A program made the translations under genes and the position numbers. Shown piece after piece: positions 5,163 to 8,044 of a stretch of DNA of 8,044 nt (position 1 is its first letter; each line of letters begins with the position of its first letter). Origin of the DNA: Candidatus Falkowbacteria bacterium RIFCSPLOWO2_02_FULL_45_15 (GTDB lineage Bacteria; Patescibacteriota; Patescibacteriia; Patescibacteriales; XYC2-FULL-47-12); contig MFFV01000031.1 of the NCBI GenBank assembly GCA_001777995.1, forward strand, positions 1-8,044, in the 5' to 3' direction. The notes under the pieces are model-generated. The model saw only the letters and a list, made by a program, of their open reading frames with translations, searched no databases and had not been told where the DNA came from.

Positions 5163-8044
5163 TTACTCCACTGCCGTCACATTGGACCAAACATGCCCCC
5201 GGCTCTGGTTTGAAGAATTAAAAGCAAAGAGAGCCAACCGATAGGAACCGATGCCATGCTGGCTGACTGGCAAACTAAAAAACGAGGCATTACCGCTGAC
5301 TCTTAAACTTTGGCCGATGTATCGGCGATCTTTATAAAAGTCAACGCGGTAACGAGCCACATCATTTTGCGCTGACCAACGCAGAACCAATAAGTCGCCT
5401 TCCAAAGATAGCCGTACGTTCTGGGGTTTAAGCGGAACATCCCACGGAATCGGAGTCGGCGTTGGCGCTGAATCAACTACTACCACATTTGACCAAACCG
5501 GCCCCATGCTTTGATTACTGGCATTAAGGGCAAAGATAGCCAGCTGATAAGAGCCGGCGCCGTAACGGCTAATCGGTAAACTATACGAGGCAGCATCGCC
5601 GCTGACCCTTAAGGTTTGGCCGACGTAATTACCGCCTTTATAAAAATCAAGACGGTAATGGTCTGCGTCACTTTGCGTTAACCAGCGCAAAACCAAAGCG
5701 CTGCCTTCCAAAGATAGCCGTAAGTTCCGTGGTTTTGCCGGCGGCAAACTATCTGCCACATGAATAACCACTAAAATCACGGCGTGATAATTGCCATCGT
5801 CGGCCTCCACATTTACGCTGTAATTTCCGGGAGCAAGGCGTGATAATGATAGGGCGCCATACGCCAAGTTGCCCACTGACGGGTTTCGTTGGAAAGGCAC
5901 AACCGTCGGACTGGCAGACAAAATTACCGATGATGCTTGTCCGTTTAAACTCAATGCTCTGATCCAAACTGACTCCGGGTTGCCGACTAATGTGTAAACA
6001 TCATATCTGGCGGTGCTCCTCATGGCCACGGTATAAGACTGGCTATTCATCACTTCTAAAGTTATGGGCGCTACCGTGGGAGTGGGAGTGACTGTTGACG
6101 TAGCCCGCGGGGAAACAACTGCTAATGGTGCCGAAGTAACCGATGGCGTTGGCGTATTGGCAGCCGTACCATTGCCGCTTACCCGATACCTGATGATAAA
6201 GCTTGCGCAATGAAAGCCGCCGTCATCGGACGCATAAACCTCGAACGCAAACTCCCCGGCAGTGGCGGTATCAAGCGTTAATTCCGCCTGACTTAGCCAT
6301 AATCCTGTAGTCGGATTGGTTAGGGTGGGCTGCGAATAAGAAGCATGAGCAACAGGCGCTGTTACCGGCACAATGATTGTGGCTGGTTGCGGTCCGTCGC
6401 TATCAGTGGCTTTTACTAATACCGAGCGTAGTGCGTTCAAGGGAATATTATCCAACGATTGAAAGATAAGCACGCTCATCTCCGGTAATTCATTATCTTC
6501 CACTCGGGTGGGAGTGGGAGTTAATGTAGCCGTTGGCGAAGGAGTTGGCGTCACCGTCGGTGTTGCCGTTGGTAACGGTAGTGGCGTGTCAGTTGGCGCT
6601 GGCGTCGCTGTTGGCGGCAACGGCGTATTGGTAAAAGTAAATGTTGCCGTTGGTAACGGAGTGTTAGTTGCCGTTGATGTTAATGAAACTGGCGTATCCG
6701 TTACCGTGGGCGTTGCCGTAGACATAGGCGCTGGCGTGTTTGTCGGCGTCCAAGTGGGAGTGGGCGTCGGCGTAAGTGTTGAGGTGTTAGTCGGCGGGAC
6801 CGGCGCGTTGGTGTTCGTCGCTGTTGGCATACTGGTTGGAGTCAGTGATGGCGTATTGGTGGGAATAGACGTCAGCGTCGGCGTATCAATAGACGTTAAA
6901 GTAAGGGTAGGAGTTGGAATTGCCGTGTAGGTAGGAGTGAATGTTGCCGTACTTGTTAATTCTGGGGTGTCAATTGGTGTTGCCGTTGATGTTGCCGTTG
7001 GGGTAGCGGTTACCGTTGGCTCTGGCGTATCCGTCGGTTCCGGCGTATTAGTCGGCATTGGCGAGGGAGTATCCGTTACCGTTGGCGTCAATGTTAGCGT
7101 GAATGTCGGCGTCGACGTTTCCGTTGGCGTAGCGGTGGGAGTAAAAGTAGGGGTGGGAGTAGCTGTCGGCGTATGAGTATTAGTAGACGACGGCGCAAGG
7201 GTAGGAGTTGGAGTTGGCTGTGGCGCGGCGATAACCGTAAACCACGAACTATCTCCGTTAAACGGCAAGTCAATCCAAGCATAGATGCCGTCGGAACGGC
7301 GAAAATTCGCTCTGATCAACAACCGGTACCGCGCGCCGACTGGCGGCAGCCAATTTGCCTGATATAATTTGCTGAACGGCTTGCTTTCAGCGGCGGCGAA
7401 TACATTGGTTCCCTGATCGCCGGTCCAAATATACCAATAATAATCATCTCCCTGCCCCTCGTATTGCGCTTGCGCCTCTAAACCTGACAGTTCCAGTGCG
7501 TTCTGGGTATTGTTGCGCAGAGTAACGGATACCTCGGGTTTAACTCCATAGACCACAGGCCGGGAAATATCCAGTGCGGTTACCTGCAACATGCTTCCGT
7601 CGGGGAGGATGGGGGTTGGGGTGGGGATAGGAGTTGCGGTCGGTTCCGGTCCGCCAACGCCGCCATGCGACAATCGCACCCAGTCAAAAATCCATTCTTC
7701 GTAATCAGCGTCTTGAGTCAACTCAATGCTGAACTGGCGGATGGGTATGTTGCCAACATCGTCTAAAAATGCCGCATATTCATGATACTGGTAATCGCGT
7801 TTAACTACATTACCTGCTTGTCCATCCACGCCGTAAACTCTTACTTCGTGGTTCCAGTTACCATTGTCGTCTTTAATCCAAATCTGGCAGTAAGTATCCG
7901 GGCCAGTTCCTCGTACTTTGGCGCTGAAGCGCAAAATCATGCCTGCCGTTGTTGTTCCGGCTGGCAGTTCCGGCGAGACTACTCCGGGATTTAGCCCTTG
8001 AGCGACAACCTTCCAAGTGTCTTGATCAACCGGGTCTTGGTCGG
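5163..8044 (-). CDS. Large modular secreted or surface protein with Thr/Pro stalk and tandem FN3 domains, 5' end outside window
   Basis: The frame is open to the window edge (first full codon 8042-8040), giving 959 visible residues. The Met at 7940 is internal: 34 in-frame codons precede it with no stop. Visible modules are: a beta-sandwich, possibly galactose-binding-like domain (residues 1-128, ending WIFDWVRLSHGG); a short Thr/Pro linker; an Ig-like beta domain (about 151-274); a stalk of about 239 residues built from TPT, TAT and NTP units (7220-6503); an Ig- or cadherin-like domain with ATDSDG and ASDDGG (6502-6165); a second Thr/Pro linker; another Ig-like domain (6062-5757); and two fibronectin III domains (5756-5480 and 5440-5166) about 60% identical to each other. 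It ends SNVTAVE with no LPXTG, membrane helix or known sorting tail. Secretion is inferred from the domains; any signal or anchor must lie in the missing N-terminus. Likely role: adhesion or carbohydrate binding, not proven. Confidence 0.85.
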   Translation of the reverse strand, partial: DQDPVDQDTWKVVAQGLNPGVVSPELPAGTTTAGMILRFSAKVRGTGPDTYCQIWIKDDNGNWNHEVRVYGVDGQAGNVVKRDYQYHEYAAFLDDVGNIPIRQFSIELTQDADYEEWIFDWVRLSHGGVGGPEPTATPIPTPTPILPDGSMLQVTALDISRPVVYGVKPEVSVTLRNNTQNALELSGLEAQAQYEGQGDDYYWYIWTGDQGTNVFAAAESKPFSKLYQANWLPPVGARYRLLIRANFRRSDGIYAWIDLPFNGDSSWFTVIAAPQPTPTPTLAPSSTNTHTPTATPTPTFTPTATPTETSTPTFTLTLTPTVTDTPSPMPTNTPEPTDTPEPTVTATPTATSTATPIDTPELTSTATFTPTYTAIPTPTLTLTSIDTPTLTSIPTNTPSLTPTSMPTATNTNAPVPPTNTSTLTPTPTPTWTPTNTPAPMSTATPTVTDTPVSLTSTATNTPLPTATFTFTNTPLPPTATPAPTDTPLPLPTATPTVTPTPSPTATLTPTPTRVEDNELPEMSVLIFQSLDNIPLNALRSVLVKATDSDGPQPATIIVPVTAPVAHASYSQPTLTNPTTGLWLSQAELTLDTATAGEFAFEVYASDDGGFHCASFIIRYRVSGNGTAANTPTPSVTSAPLAVVSPRATSTVTPTPTVAPITLEVMNSQSYTVAMRSTARYDVYTLVGNPESVWIRALSLNGQASSVILSASPTVVPFQRNPSVGNLAYGALSLSRLAPGNYSVNVEADDGNYHAVILVVIHVADSLPPAKPRNLRLSLEGSALVLRWLTQSDADHYRLDFYKGGNYVGQTLRVSGDAASYSLPISRYGAGSYQLAIFALNASNQSMGPVWSNVVVVDSAPTPTPIPWDVPLKPQNVRLSLEGDLLVLRWSAQNDVARYRVDFYKDRRYIGQSLRVSGNASFFSLPVSQHGIGSYRLALFAFNSSNQSRGHVWSNVTAVE
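5166..5756 (-). repeat. Tandem duplication encoding two fibronectin III domains
   Basis: The two copies (5756-5480 and 5440-5166) share the frame KPxNxRLSLEG, LVLRW, DFYK, LRVSG, SLP, and SNQSxGxVWSNV. By hand alignment, 55 of 87 residues are identical. The DNA is also clearly related, for example a shared block around 5400-5415 and 5707-5723. A short PTPTPIPWD linker separates them. This indicates a fairly recent internal duplication. Confidence 0.85.
6503..7220 (-). repeat. Low-complexity Thr/Pro-rich coding repeat (stalk)
   Basis: About 239 codons of almost only Thr, Pro, Ala, Ser, Val and Leu in TPT-like units. On the plus strand it shows as endless GTTGGCGTN-type words. Codons vary from unit to unit, so it is not a perfect DNA tandem repeat and simple slippage is less likely. 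Such stretches form extended linkers and are often O-glycosylated in surface proteins of other bacteria. Confidence 0.9.

Noticed and set aside
6508..7176. Plus-strand frames encoding Val/Gly-rich proteins (VGVGV-type)
   Set aside because: They are the exact antisense of the Thr/Pro stalk; the Val/Gly pattern is the reverse complement of Thr/Pro codons.
7938..7940. ATG as the start of the surface protein
   Set aside because: The frame continues 34 codons upstream to the window edge without a stop, in beta-domain-like sequence, and no signal peptide follows this ATG.

Overview
The window reads almost entirely on the minus strand. It holds five genes separated by compact, well-marked intergenic regions. 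The 7TM sensor kinase with its SEFISIASHQLRTPLTAIKGY block, the class I SAM methyltransferase and the small C39-like cysteine peptidase resemble proteins I associate with Candidate Phyla Radiation bacteria (Patescibacteria, Parcubacteria-like). That is recognition from memory, not a search. The code looks standard: the methyltransferase ends on TGA directly before a terminator, and no TAA or TAG breaks the long frames. One gene clashes with this placement: a complete FadL-type outer-membrane beta-barrel with signal peptide and C-terminal Trp. CPR bacteria are generally thought to lack an outer membrane. Lateral gain, a chimeric contig, or a different diderm lineage all remain possible.

Layout from high to low coordinates, which is the direction of transcription: (1) 8044-5163, the 3' part of a long modular surface or secreted protein with Ig/jelly-roll-like domains, a stalk of about 240 residues rich in Thr and Pro, and two tandem fibronectin III domains; it is followed by two terminators. 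(2) 5045-4907, a pair of similar long palindromes forming a REP/BIME- or MITE-like element, ending 5 bp from the -35 box of the next gene. (3) 4795-3599, the FadL-type barrel protein, with its own promoter, strong ribosome-binding site and terminator. (4) 3598-3380, a regulatory spacer with a perfect 20-bp palindrome inside a candidate promoter, a terminator-like hairpin, and then a near-consensus sigma-70 promoter. (5) 3379-2330, the methyltransferase, then its terminator. (6) 2284-2256, the kinase promoter. (7) 2209-500, the sensor histidine kinase. (8) 489-1, a C39-like peptidase, 10 bp downstream and probably in the same operon; it runs off the window.

Functionally, two genes concern the cell surface (stalked FN3 protein, barrel protein). 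The kinase-peptidase pair is a possible sensing unit, but no response regulator is present. The methyltransferase is a single-gene unit of unknown substrate. The least explained items are the barrel in a CPR-like setting, the double-palindrome element, and a short motif shared by the barrel promoter and the upstream methyltransferase promoter.
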